From the NCBI GenBank assembly GCA_010014835.2, contig JAAAKB020000010.1, positions 174,346-202,434 of the forward strand: a stretch of DNA of 28,089 nt, read 5' to 3'. This stretch comes from Apostichopus leukothele. Taxonomy: Eukaryota > Echinodermata > Holothuroidea > Aspidochirotida > Stichopodidae. Shown in pieces: positions 10,501 to 26,100 of the stretch. A model generated the notes under the pieces. It did no database searches. It saw nothing but the letters and a program-made list of their open reading frames with translations, and was not told the DNA's origin. Made by a program: the position numbers and the translations under genes. Within the stretch, counting starts at the first letter, position 1. Every line of letters begins with the position of its first letter.

Positions 10501-13500
10501 GAATCGTGGCAAAATATAATAACCACATTTTTGGAGGAATATATGACATCAGACACAATTGCACAAGGGTGCCACAAACTCTAACTATTTCTTGTGCAGA
10601 CACTCACACATTCCTTTACTGGTTACTTCCCATTAACACCTCTCTGTCAAACTCATCCCCTTCCCCTTTCCTTCTTGTCAACTCCCTTCCTATCCACTTT
10701 CATCCCCACAATCTTTCTCCTTGTCAAACTACTTCCCATCAAACCTCCTTCTCATCACTATTCATCTAAACCTACTATGTTGGCTCACATGTTCCATCCC
10801 TTTCAATGTTGCTTAACACAATGTAGGTTCAAGCATTAACATAACAGACTTATAGTTGGTAAGTTTATACAAACATTATGTACTACAAATGCAAAATTAC
10901 GTTTTGCCAGTCTCAAATGAAGGACACTCCATAGGCCAGTTCACATGGTAAACAAAGAGGAATATAATTGCTCATTGAAGATTTGACATACGTGTTCCCC
11001 CAAAAAATATAAGATCACAAATCATACTGCAGCTCACACTGACCAGTCACTAACATGGCATCTTTCTGTGTCTACAGTCACTAACATGGCATCTTTCTGT
11101 GTCTACTCAGTCACTAACATGGCATCTTTCTGTGTCTACAGTCACTAACATGGCATCTTTCTAGGTCTACTCAGTCACTAACATCTTTCTGTGTTTACAG
11201 TCATTAACATCTTTCTGTGTTTTACACCATTTCCTTACAGAAAAAGGCAATCATTCATTCCATGAATATCTTGAAACACACAAAAAAAAAAGGTATTAAT
11301 GTTACATTTGGGCATAGATAGGGTACTATTCTGTACCTGTACATAGAATGGGTAACCCTAACAATGTGTGCAACTCTACAATGATATTTCTGTTCAAAGA
11401 CTAAAAAATATTTTACAATTAATATTTCAGCATTATTGAAATTTCAGGGTTATTGATGTTTTTGTCTCAATTTCTGAAGCATATTATGTCACTCCAAAGT
11501 ACCAAATAAGCAAATACGCACACTTCTAAAGCTGTGTCATGTCATTAAAGTTTGTTTGTTCTTACTTCAATGTCCGAGATGGCTGATTTCAGAGTGCACG
11601 AAAAGTTGATAAGTCTGTTGCTTCTATAAATGGTCCCATCCTCCATAAGTCTGATGAAAGCCTCAGTTACAGCCTTGTAAAGTTTCGGTTCCATGGTAAA
11701 GCATTCTCTGTCCCAGTCATATGAGGAACCCATCAATTTAAGTTGGTTGTAAATTTGATCACCTTTCCTGAAATATATGACATGTCTTGCTAGCAGATTC
11801 AAAATACTAGTTAAACTTCTTGGATACACTTATGCAGAGCATTACCTTACAAAACTGAAAATGGTAAGTGTTGATAAGGATTAATTTTGCGCATCTTTTG
11901 GACAAGAACAAGAAGTCTGAACCTAATAGGGAATTTCCAACTACAAGCTTTCATCCATTCTACCACTTGTTGCATTGAATAAGAAAACAAGCTAAGGTAT
12001 CTTCCATTGCAATGAGAAAGTAGCAGTTCATAGGCATCCACCAAAACAACTTTAATAATAATAGCATTAATATACACATTCTGACATATCAATGCACAAA
12101 CAAGAATTAAAGCAAATGGTTTACCATCTAAAGAGTAGTCTCTAAACCAGACATTTATGGCAGATGTTATGCGGTAGTGGTTTGCAAATTAACTAAAGTA
12201 ACAGCAAAAGTAAAGGGTGTATAAAGTGATACTAAACTCCAGCCAACAACTTTGGTAAATTAACACATACTCATTTTTCCAATCCCAAATTTCATCTACA
12301 AATTTCTCTCTCCCAAGATCATGTCTTGTTAGCTTCTTTTCCCTCCACAGCTTCTTCTCAACAACAACTTGGGTAGCAATGCCAGCATGGTCACATCCAG
12401 GATTCCACAGTACAGTTTCACCTCGCATTCTGTGCCTAAATTCAAGACAGAAATAACAATGATGAAACGGGTCTAATGGCTTCAACCTGACAAAAAGTTG
12501 CAGACAACTATCTCTAGATGGCCGACATGTACTTAATGGCCGACATGTACTTAGCCATTTCACACAAGTGTCATTGTAACAACTGATACCCTTGTAAGCT
12601 GTTACCTATGCACATTACATGATGAAGTACAAATCACTTGAATTCTTTAAATGTATGATGATCATGGAAGATATAAGTTACTCAGAGGTTATACACAGAA
12701 AACTCAAGTAAAGATGCAATGAAAATTGTCTGATGGTAATGTTTTGACTAACATTAAATAATATTGCACTTGGGGCTATCCTTTGGTTGATCAAAACCTT
12801 CTTTGCTTACCATCTGGAAAGAGCATCCTGAACAGATGATGTAAGAGCATGTCCCAGGTGAAGCGTGCCAGTAACATTAGGTGGTGGAATGACCATCATA
12901 AACTGACCTTTAGGATTGGGTTTGCTGATATCTCTTCCCTGAGAGAAAATAGTTAACATTTGATATAACATGAATAGTGTCGGACAATATCCTGTTTGAC
13001 ATTTTCACTCGGACCAATTGTGGCACAGTTAAAAACAACAATAGGCAATCCATGAAAACAAATAAAGCTTAAAACTTATAGATTTAAATTCCATTCCTTT
13101 CATTAATGTGACTTGCAGTTTGACGAAATGAGTATAGTAGTCACTAATACCAAGCTTTTCTCATTGTCAAATAAACAGAATTCTGACAGCAATTGGCACA
13201 AACCTGTCTAAGACATTGTGAACTATGTGTACAGTTGTTTGGGCCATAAATACAATTGACATGGACTATCTGAACTCATTGTTCAGTATGCTACCATCTG
13301 GCATCTATCACTGTCTTCTAATTAACATTTCCTTTCCTGCTTTTTTCATGAAATAACTACTTCTGGGGGTTTCAAAAAAGTCTTTGCCCTTGTGGAATCA
13401 ATGATAATGATTGGTTGACTGGAGCTTGAGAGCAGAACATTGGGAACTGACCAATCAGGCACAATCAGTGAGATACACTCTTTGAGTACATAAACATAAA

Positions 13501-15894
13501 TATTAACCATTCCTAGAAAAGGTATTATCAGAGATGAAATTAATTTTTCACAATTGAGGGCCAATTTCTGTAAACAGTTGCCCTTGGTTCATTGTAGGCT
13601 TATGGTCACTGGAGTGTAACATGGTAAAATTTGTCATTTCCTAATTATCAATAATACTCCTTTTGATGTTCAGAACAATCATGCAGCATTAACACTGCTG
13701 GCATGATTTGGTTGGTGCATGGTGATCTAACAAGACTACAGTACTTGGCAAGTTATGTGAGCCATTGGTACCTTATCCCCCCCCCCCCAGTCCTCTTCCC
13801 CTATTATATAAGGCATGCTAAGAAAACTTTCTATTTTTTGTTAGGGCGGTCTACTGTAACAGCTGGAAGCCTGATCTTGACAAAACATATCTCGTCATAC
13901 CTCCTCTGCTGGATTACAACAACAACCTAAAGATGATATGACCTGGAAGAAAACCAACATTACCAGATATTATTGTCCAGTAATTACTATAAGAAAAGTC
14001 ATCAAAGACAGAAGAATAAAAGCAAATGAAATACTTCAGCAGAATAAACTTACAATTATAATTAAATGCTCACAATAATTCAGCATCTGGATACCCATTG
14101 CTTACAAGAACACTTTCATGACACTCAACTTACTCCAAACTCAGGCTTAAAGAATCCCGACTTCTCCCACCATGGGTACCAGGCTGCTTCCACATAAGCT
14201 GGGCTGTAGCTGTCAGGCATTGCACCAGAAACATCTGAAAATATATGAAATATTTGAATGTACATATTTTTACTAAAAATAATTGATTTTGCTATTAGTA
14301 GAAATGTCTTTCGGTCTTTTTACAGATTGCAATTCTATGATTCAAATCTCAATCACACTGTTATCAAATAATAACAGACATGTAGCTTCACTAAATGTAG
14401 ATACATGTATGAAAGCTAGACTTTTCTTGTTATTCCTATTATTGAATTATTAGTTACTGGAGATACTGTAAACATGTCTCCAGATGTGATCTGGGTAAAG
14501 TCATTAAAGTCCATAGTAAAATACAGAGCCAATGATGATTATCTTGAGTTAATGGGATCTAACATATTTGTAAATATGGAATATGAAAACTACTCCCAGT
14601 TAAACACTTCCATTAATGTTGACGATTGAATATGAAAGATCAGTTATATTGGCTACTACTATAAAAAGTGCATGTTACATTCAAATCATTTATGTAGACT
14701 GCATCATTAATTGATTAATTAATGAGCAGAGATGATTCCACAGAAATTGTTGAAGTGTCATTAATTTTATCTAAATATTATAAGTACATGTAGCTAACAC
14801 AAAACCAAAAGTAATTACCATAATAAAGAAGGGCTCAACCTTTTGTGGATGTCAGTGTAAAATGCCACAACAGTCATGTAACTTACAGGGCAATATTTAA
14901 GCAAATGAAACCCATATTTGATTTGTGTGTTTGCATATGATTCAAAGTAAATTTTTAAATTTAGGGCCATGGGGCTTAGAATTCAGTGCAATAATTATGA
15001 AGGTGCATAGTTACTGAACTGCAAGAGTAAAACCTCAAATTGGCTGATATTTTACTTGAACATTATACTTCAAAGACATGAAATTTACTTTGGGGTTTAA
15101 ATTACCTTTCCTCTCTCCAGGCTTCGTAGGTTTATCATAGGTAATCAAAGTCCTCTCCTTTTTCTTCTTTTCCTTTTTCTGTATGAAGAATAACAATATT
15201 AACACCATTTGAAAATACTATCAGTAGGCCAAGTACTCTATAGATTGATCTAACTAGATCTAGTTGCAATCTTATAGGTAATATAAAGAGTACATTAGTT
15301 CAACAAAAAACGTGTTGCATTTTTATGAAATTCTAAATATAAGAACATTGACAGCCTAGCAAATATTCTAACCCTTCAAGGATAAATGAACAAGGACATT
15401 ATGATACTGAAGTAAAGCTTTTGGAGAACATCTGCCATGATGACATCTATACAGAGCACTTAGGAACGGTTTAGCCGAACAAATAGAATTAGTCCTCACG
15501 GTCGATGAGCAAGATCTCAAGTAAGGGGTATAAATGATGCTTTCAACTAACAAGTTGAAGATTCTTAAAACAATTAAGTATCTGTCACTGGGCTTTAATA
15601 CACATTTAGCCAGGGTGGATCTGTTACTGTTATGCCCCAATCTCCAAATAGAGGAAACCTTACAAAGTAACAACATACCTCTTCTTTAGGCTTAGCATCT
15701 TGTTGTACAGCTGCTTGTTTTGCTTTCTTTGCATTGAATTTGTCTAATTTTGCTTGTTTTTTTGCATCTTTCTTCAACTGAGCAGCTGTCTTTTGAACCG
15801 GCCCTTCATCTCCATCACCAACTGACACATTGGGGTTACTTGCTTCCATTTCAACGTCCTGGGGTCCTTTGGTTGTACCTACAGCTGCAGACAT
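7399..15894 (-). CDS. VARS1: Valyl-tRNA synthetase, cytosolic type; N-terminal 520 codons in 11 exons
   Basis: The enzyme joins valine to tRNA-Val in the cytosol. Exons in transcript order: 15679-15894, 15106-15178, 14134-14234, 12811-12938, 12271-12435, 11566-11767, 9667-9775, 9040-9219, 8524-8648, 7913-8016 and 7399-7557. All have GT-AG boundaries and join in one frame (1,562 nt, phase 2 at the end). The product has a Lys/Ala-rich N-terminus (1-96), [17 protein letters not shown], the signature [13 protein letters not shown] (HIGH-type), [20 protein letters not shown], then the editing (CP1) domain with [10 protein letters not shown] and [13 protein letters not shown], and ends at HWLKNI. 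It matches VARS1 better than mitochondrial VARS2 (for example [10 protein letters not shown]). The vertebrate N-terminal GST-like domain is absent, as in yeast. The KMSKS loop and anticodon-binding half are not in the window. One residue differs from the usual NWSC (NFSC here). Confidence 0.95.
8524..9775 (-). CDS. VARS1: VARS editing (CP1) domain exons
   Basis: Three exons (9667-9775, 9040-9219, 8524-8648) encode most of the CP1 domain, which hydrolyses wrongly made Thr-tRNA-Val. Visible landmarks are [27 protein letters not shown] (the editing-site ATTRxET motif), [10 protein letters not shown] and [20 protein letters not shown]. The usual wording is TPAHDxxDYE, so the Ala to Gly change is a mild difference. 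Phases between the exons are 1, 1 and 0 and fit exactly. A 507-bp intron (8017-8523) follows and contains a long open frame on the opposite strand, treated under the findings. Confidence 0.92.
10242..10317 (+). repeat. 19-bp tandem repeat, four copies
   Basis: The unit AAAGTATGAGCCTATGAAT repeats at 10242, 10261, 10280 and 10299 with one or two differences (GGG for GAG in the first copy, CTCTG for CTATG in the last). It lies in the 1,790-bp VARS intron between exons 6 and 7 and has no coding role. Near-identical copies point to recent expansion. Confidence 0.95.
11044..11225 (+). repeat. Minisatellite of 31/33-bp units with dimer period
   Basis: Six copies of CAGTCACTAACATGGCATCT plus TTCTGTGTCTA start at about 11044, 11075, 11108, 11139, 11172 and 11198. 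Spacings alternate 31, 33, 31, 33 and then 26, because every second copy ends CTACTCAG rather than CTACAG. The real amplifying unit is therefore a ~64-bp dimer. The last two copies lack ATGGC and are more diverged. The array sits in the VARS intron about 340 bp from exon 6. Confidence 0.95.
12518..12553 (+). repeat. Two-copy 18-bp direct repeat
   Basis: ATGGCCGACATGTACTTA occurs twice in perfect tandem, about 80 bp upstream (minus sense) of VARS exon 5. Perfect identity suggests a recent duplication. I see no functional motif beyond the partial palindrome ACATGT. Confidence 0.9.
12811..12938 (-). CDS. VARS1: VARS exon with the HIGH-type ATP-binding motif
   Basis: This is exon 4 of VARS (42 codons plus 2 bases). 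It carries [15 protein letters not shown], the class I synthetase signature in which HLGH is the family version of HIGH; it binds the ATP phosphates during valine activation. The exon splits the Trp codon of SRWHRMRGE with exon 5 (12271-12435). Acceptor TTTTCTCTCAG and donor ATG|GTAAGC are both good. The catalytic residues seen are intact, so nothing in this half suggests a pseudogene. Confidence 0.93.
15679..15894 (-). CDS. VARS1: VARS first coding exon, lysine-rich N-terminal extension
   Basis: The exon encodes residues 1-72, starting [10 protein letters not shown] from the ATG at 15892-15894, and ends in phase 0 at GAAGAG|GTATGT. After an acidic, disordered-looking first 30 residues comes an Ala/Lys-rich helix ([20 protein letters not shown]) that continues into exon 2 (KKEKKKKER). 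Such basic appended helices in eukaryotic ValRS aid tRNA binding or complex assembly. Here the extension stands in place of the vertebrate GST-like domain. No mitochondrial presequence is obvious from this start. Confidence 0.9.
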
Positions 15895-17313
15895 TTTATA
15901 ACTAGTAAGTACTAGTACTACTAACTAGTAATACTAATAAGTAGTAATAGTTAGGCCAGTAGTATAGTAGTAGAAGCCAAGGCCTTAGTCTACGGAAGTT
16001 AGTTTTGAGCACAAAAGGTTGAAATATATCCGCAAGAATGATGTTTGTTAATAACGTTAGGGGTACAACTACGGGAAATAATCTACCACCGTTAAATTAG
16101 ATTTGTTATTTTAACGACGAAACCAGGACATTATAACGCAACTTTTCGACGATATTGTATGGCCCTACTGTATGTATGAATGACACACATGTTTCAGACT
16201 AGATTGCATCATCATAATAAAATATCAAATAAACAAATATGTAGAGAACAATTAAATAATTGCACAATAGATGTATAAATTTGTGATATTTCATAATTGT
16301 TGACATTTATAAAAAAAATTATTGATCTATTTAAGACCTTTTTCATATTTTTAGTAATTAGAATAGTTTTCGAAAATGGCAACATCTGGTTCAAGGTTGT
16401 AATGGCAGCTTCCATGTTATCTAGGGGCCTAGCCTGCCTCTATGTATCTGTCTAAGCAGGACCGACTGTACGATTCCATATATACTATAACCTAGCTAAG
16501 TTGTTATTGCCATCGATAGGTCCATATTATGAAATTGTGCTTGTAAGTAGCATATCAGCACGTTACGCAAAACTTCCATGACCATAAATGTTTCAAACTG
16601 CAAGCCCAGGAGTGTGTAATGTCGCGTATGTTTCAAGCAATGAATAATAATACTACATGTACATTAGGCTAGGCCTAATTACTAAATTAGTTTATCTTAT
16701 GACCTTTAATTTAAAATAGTAATATTATTACAGTGACTGCTTAGGCTCAGTTGTTACTGTTACTGTTAGTATTAGTAATAGTATTAGTACTGTTCAACAG
16801 TTCAGTGTGACTGTGACAGTGTGAGCGGAGTAGACACTAGAGAAATGGATCCAGGGTTATATTGAGCAAAACGTCTAATTCTCTTTATACAAAATCACAT
16901 ACAGTTACCATATAAAATATATAATTCAATTGAAGGTAGATTTTTGCAGTTATTGCTGCATTATGCATTCCATAGTGAGCATTTAACTAAATAACCCCTT
17001 ACTTAGGGTTACCATTTTTCTTTGAGCTGAAAGTGGGACTGATCTGGGGGAGTGGTCTAATGGGAGGGGGTGGCCCCTTCCCCTTTGCAAAAATTTTGAT
17101 TTTGGGATCTACCTAGAAGCCAAATGGTGCAATATTTAAGGCTGATTTCACTAGTTTTGTTGCCTAATATGTGGCCTATTTCAGAAATGTAATTCGTGCT
17201 ACGGACCCGTAGACTGGCAACATTTGTTGATAGATAGAAGAACATTGAACGTCCCACGTCAGTAACGATACTCAATTCTATCGCAACGACGCACGTGGAT
17301 TCGTATTCCCGCA
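15895..17313. promoter_or_regulatory. Shared upstream region of VARS (minus) and RNF121 (plus)
   Basis: The two genes are head-to-head, so their promoters must lie between the VARS ATG and the first RNF121 exon. Just upstream of the VARS start is an ACTAGTA/AGTAGT-rich low-complexity stretch (about 15899-15972), and a similar TTAGTA/TACTG-rich stretch lies near 16755-16800. No TATA box at a convincing spacing, CpG island or initiator can be identified by eye. No convincing coding exon is seen. A G-rich patch near 17045-17085 resembles the other poly-G-associated repeats in the window. Confidence 0.45.
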
Positions 17314-17413
17314 NNNNNNNNNNNNNNNNNNNNNNNNNNNNNNNNNNNNNNNNNNNNNNNNNNNNNNNNNNNNNNNNNNNNNNNNNNNNNNNNNNNNNNN
17401 NNNNNNNNNNNNN
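17314..17413. other. 100-N scaffold gap
   Basis: Exactly 100 unknown bases, the conventional length for a gap of unknown size. It lies just upstream of the first recognisable RNF121 exon and may hide that gene's first exon. Confidence 1.
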
Positions 17414-17715
17414 GTGACCAGATTTGAATATCTAACATATTTGGGGCCAATACAGCATACCTTTTACATGAATACCAAATAGTCAACAGTTTAGGCCAAT
17501 TTTTGTTAGAGAATGTTTTATAAAAAGGAGCATTAAGTTTCATTTAACTTACTGTTGTGTGTACCAGCCTTCTGGTGCTCATGCATAAAGCATTTATCGT
17601 TGTGTGAAAACTAAAACAAGATTTTAAACCAGAGCAAAGAAAACGTCTGTGATGCAAATGTTTATTTAACACCTTTCTACTTTTAATGAGGAATTTTTTT
17701 CTCTCCTTTGGCTAG

Positions 17716-21793
<4,078 letters not shown>

Positions 21794-23130
21794 AATAACC
21801 CATTCTATTCCAATTTCTATTCCATCAGGACAGTGCAATGGTGATGATAGCTATACAAATCTGGGAGAAGGATGGTCAAAGGTCATCAGTAATATCTACC
21901 GCATATAGTTAGAGTGTGCAAAATGCAAATAATGGTCAGTCACGGATATCGGAGGCACAAGCTCAACCAACATCTTTGGCTTATATATGAAAGATATCCC
22001 TGTGATGAATAACAACCCGAAGTATCTAAGAAAATGTTGGCTCTATTTAGAAGATATCAGGATTAAAAGTGATGTTGGCAGGAGGGGTGGGGGGGGAACA
22101 GGATTGTTATGTTGTTAGTCTGTGATATCATAGGGCCACTAGGAGGTGAAAGCTTTTATTTTCCCTTTGGTTTCTTGTCACGTTTTTTCACTAGGTGACT
22201 GTAAAACATTATTGACACTCTATTGACATCTCTATCATAGAGGTTAAATACTGCCAGAAATGAAGAAAATCATTAAAGGCATTGCAGACTCGCACCAAAC
22301 CGCGTGCCGCCCTCTGAAAAAAGTTAACTTTCCGTTGCTTGCAAGTGAAGTTTTCTTCTTGTCGCTACAAAATGCAGACAGTAATGAAACGTGATATCTT
22401 GTTTTCTTTAATCTGGACCTGAGATCAGGGAGTTCCATAACAAATCCCTGCTGAGATGTCCGTTGCTGCTAAGTACACTGTGTTGTGGGTATTGACCGTA
22501 GCTGTATGTATTGACTGTACACTTGTGTCTAATTACCGGCGGTAGCAAGCTGTGTGTGTGTATTTTGTGGGAATGATGGTGGTGTCTTACACTTCTGTAA
22601 CACCTCATTCGAAACTAGGTCAGATTACCGGCATCAGACGTTTCTTTGTGCGCGAGTCATCACTCCCTTTAACTCCATTCAATTCCAGCTGATGTGGTTC
22701 ACTGATGTCTTTTGTAGACTTACTCAAGTCTTCAGGCATGTGTTTTGAAGGAATGTTGAAACTGATATCTCCCTAAATAGAACAAGGTATTTTTGGGGGT
22801 TTGCCTGGGGAATGTTTTCATCTCAAATCTCTCTATCACATACCTTACCAAGGATCATGGTTGGGTTTGCTTCTCCTTTAACGTCATCCGTTCACTCTGA
22901 GAGTATTTTTGCCCTCGTGAGACACAGAGGTGGCTGAAGAGGGTTCCCTCTTGGAGCAGTGGTACATCCAAGGGCAGTTGGAGTTCTCTATGAATTGGCA
23001 AACAACGAACTCACTCCAAAAATTCCAAAAGAAATGGTCCTTCTGTGCAGTATTTACCACAAATTCCACTCTTTTGAATGATTTTCAACAAAGCATCCGT
23101 TCTCTGATGACTATTTGATTTTGCAATAAA
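21794..23130 (+). other. Probable RNF121 3' UTR
   Basis: No further exon is seen after the TAG at 21791-21793. The first good AATAAA downstream is at 23125-23130, in TTTTGCAATAAAATTTC, so a 3' UTR of about 1.3 kb is possible. Other AATAAA words occur at 24394 and 25185. Open frames inside this stretch are not conserved-looking. A G-run lies near 22089-22096. Confidence 0.4.
23125..23130 (+). promoter_or_regulatory. Candidate poly(A) signal for RNF121
   Basis: AATAAA within TTTTGCAATAAAATTTC, the first clear signal after the stop codon. A GT/G-rich stretch (TGTGTTGGGGAGG near 23212) lies about 80 bp further on, somewhat far for a downstream element. Transcript ends are unknown. Confidence 0.35.
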
Positions 23131-26100
23131 ATTTCATCTTGCTTAATTTCTCAACAAAAGAACAACTTTTAGATGACAAAAGGGCACTTTCAACATTATA
23201 AAAATTGACATGTGTTGGGGAGGGGGGGGGGGGAACACATTTCCTGCACCTCAGACATTTCCCTCCCAACCTAACTTTGTTGTCCCGCAACGTTTCGTAA
23301 CTACGTTTTGAAAACGAAACTATAGATGCAATACTGGTGACAGTTAATTTTTTTTTGTATACTCAAGTGTATTCTTACAGTTTATATTTTAATCAGATTC
23401 ATGTAGAAGTACTTTAGGTAATTGTTATTAATATTTTGGAAGGGAATTGCATTTTCTGCCAGGTAGTTTAAGAAGCTGGCAAGCCTCTCTTTGAGTTTAT
23501 CTAGCCTAACAATGTGTACCAGGTGTAAAAAAGTAAAACTAGATGGAATGTATTAAATAAGGAAAGACTTACGAGACCTTTTAGTTGTAAGGTCCCTCTA
23601 ATCTGAAATTATTTTAACAAGTCACAATGATGGTTGGGTGTGCTGGTTTGGCAGGATTTGTCTTTGAAGAATTGTGTGAAATATAGAAAGAGAGGGACAT
23701 CATTCAAACAGAAAGTTTCTTCTGGCAGTGTAGAACATTTGAACGATCGTACCCACCTGGTAGGATAAATAGTTACATCTTGGCAATCTAGCCTTGCTTC
23801 GCATTTTCTCGGACAAACTCCTCTCGTGCGCCAAGAATCCTGGCCCCTCGTGCCAGTGGGGGAGTGGGGGGAGGCGGAATGTTTCTTGTAGTCAGTTTTT
23901 TTGTAGTCATTTTAATTAATTATGAACCGTAAAAGTTAATAAGCTTATAACAAATAGGGAAATAGAAAAACTTGTATTGTATTCCACTTTTAAAGGGATG
24001 AGGAACTATTCTGTTGATTTGTACATCACATACCCATTACATATCTGTAATATTGTGGAAACAAGCTGAAAATTTCATTCAGTTTTTAACGGACAAAACT
24101 GGTTCAGCAACACTCCAAAACAAAGAGAATTCCAATTTGGAAAGATTTCCAAGCGGTGATGTATTGTTTTCCTGACAATGACACAGACTGTCTTGGGAAG
24201 GGAATGTTGATAAAGCATATAGTCACCTGGGTGGGGGAATAGTTGTACCTGTAAAATTTTGGAAGGTAAAGCTCATTACTTTCATGTTTTCTGGTACCGT
24301 ACAAGAAAGGTGTTGTGTTTTTCTGTAGAGTTGAGTAGCTTTAACATCATTCTGTCTAAGTCATGTAATATTCACACGTAATTGGATCCCGGTAATAAAA
24401 AACAGAGAAATCCATGTTGCTGCAAACTGTAAATTTAGAGAAAATATTTATTAACTGTTGGTCTAATACAGCAAAGTTAATTTAATAGTTCATTGTTTCA
24501 TTTGTAAACCTTTTAATTTTGTGTCTTTTTTCCATCTATCCTGGTGTAATTTTTTTGCTGTGCCAAGTAAGATGAGATGTCATCACTTTTCAGCTGTAGT
24601 GTTTAACTTGTATAAGGTGGAGTGTAGAACCACCCAGACTTATTGTATTCTAACATAGTTGCCTGTACTCATATTCTGCCTCATGGATTTGTCATGTACA
24701 TGTCATGCCTGTTGCCAGGAGTTCTGACTTGGGGAGGAGGGGGGTGGGGGACATGAACAATTTTGGAAAGGGTATCAACAATTTAAGGAGGGTCATCAAC
24801 ATTCTAAGTATGGGCATAATACTAGGTATCCTGTAACTTTTGTTAGAATTTTTTCTTTTAGAAATGATAATAGCTCAAATGTGTGGCACAGTAGTATGCA
24901 TGGGGTAGACAGGCCCCTGTACCCCCCCCCCCTGTACCCCCTTCCTGGCTATAGGCCTGGTACTCAGAATTGGATATCTTGTATAGATACGCCAGAAATG
25001 TGTATTGTTCTGGTAGTTTGTGCTTAGAGCCTTGTATTCATATGCGTTCTCATACCGAGGGGAATTCTTAGTTCTCATGTAATTGTACTGGTACTAGAAG
25101 AACAGTTACCAGCAGATTTGATGTAGAGTCATGCTAAATGCAGATTTATGGGCTTGCAAAACCTGTTTGTTATAATACCATCAAAATAAATCACAGCTTC
25201 AGGGTAATGAGATTCATGAAAGATAACGGTGTGTTGGAAATGAGAGGACTGGTAATTAGGTGTTACAGATACCCTTATTATTACCTGCGGGAGAAACTTT
25301 GGAACTGAAATTTACGCAGTAGGGTCGCTGAGCTGTTTAACTTATCTCCTATTCAACGTTTCTTCATTACAAATGTGCGAGTTGAAGGGGGTGGCAGGGG
25401 GGTGATAAATGTTTGTGGGAAGGCCAAGAGTAAGGTGTTTTCAGCATGTTTTCCTGGCTGTAACAAGAAAAAAAACCAAGGAGTCGGGTTTGGACTACCT
25501 ATGTAATGCTCCGTGTCATAAATGGTTCGTTTTGCTAAAGGTTCCTGAGTTAATGTTCACTGGTGCCTATGTCCTATGCTGATGGACCCCCTTACCCATT
25601 CCTTATTGTCCATTTAGGGAAATCATGCTGAATCAGGTTGTTTAATATAACTCAGATCAGAGAGGATTTGTAATAGTAAGCCTCTGTAGGTGATCCTACT
25701 AAGAGAGAAGGATTCTCTAACTTTAACAGATTTAGTATTTCTACTTCTCGTTGTCAAGTTATAAATAATTTGAGATTAGTGTTCTATGGCCAAACATTTC
25801 CAACATCTTTCTTAAATTGTGTATGCCATTAGCTACCTGCATTCCCCCTCACCCCCGCCCCCCTCACCCTCCGCTGTAGTCAAACTACAAGCCTTATAAA
25901 TATACGTATTTTATTACTGGCGAATATACAAAAACATGTCCGCATATTTCAAGCCCTTGCGTAGTCTCGGCCAATTTCAGGTAGAAACGATTACGCCACT
26001 ATTCCCAAAACCCCTGCAAAAAGTCCAACTCTTTTGAAACCCACTTATTAATGCTTGGTCAGTCAAACAGCTGCCGTAGTGATGAAATTTTGGCGGATGG

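Noticed and set aside
10618-10839. C/T-rich open frames in a VARS intron
   Set aside because: Low-complexity pyrimidine-rich sequence with no family resemblance; it falls between well-defined exons on the other strand.
16376-16395. Possible RNF121 first exon (ATG reading MATSGS then AG)
   Set aside because: The phase fits the next exon, but the donor GTTGTA is poor, the piece is far too short, and it lacks the conserved residues that precede the EH-R-H motif in the family.
22930-23118. Open frame of about 62 codons after RNF121
   Set aside because: No ATG at its start, no recognised domain, and it lies in the probable 3' UTR; an overlapping antisense frame is equally long.
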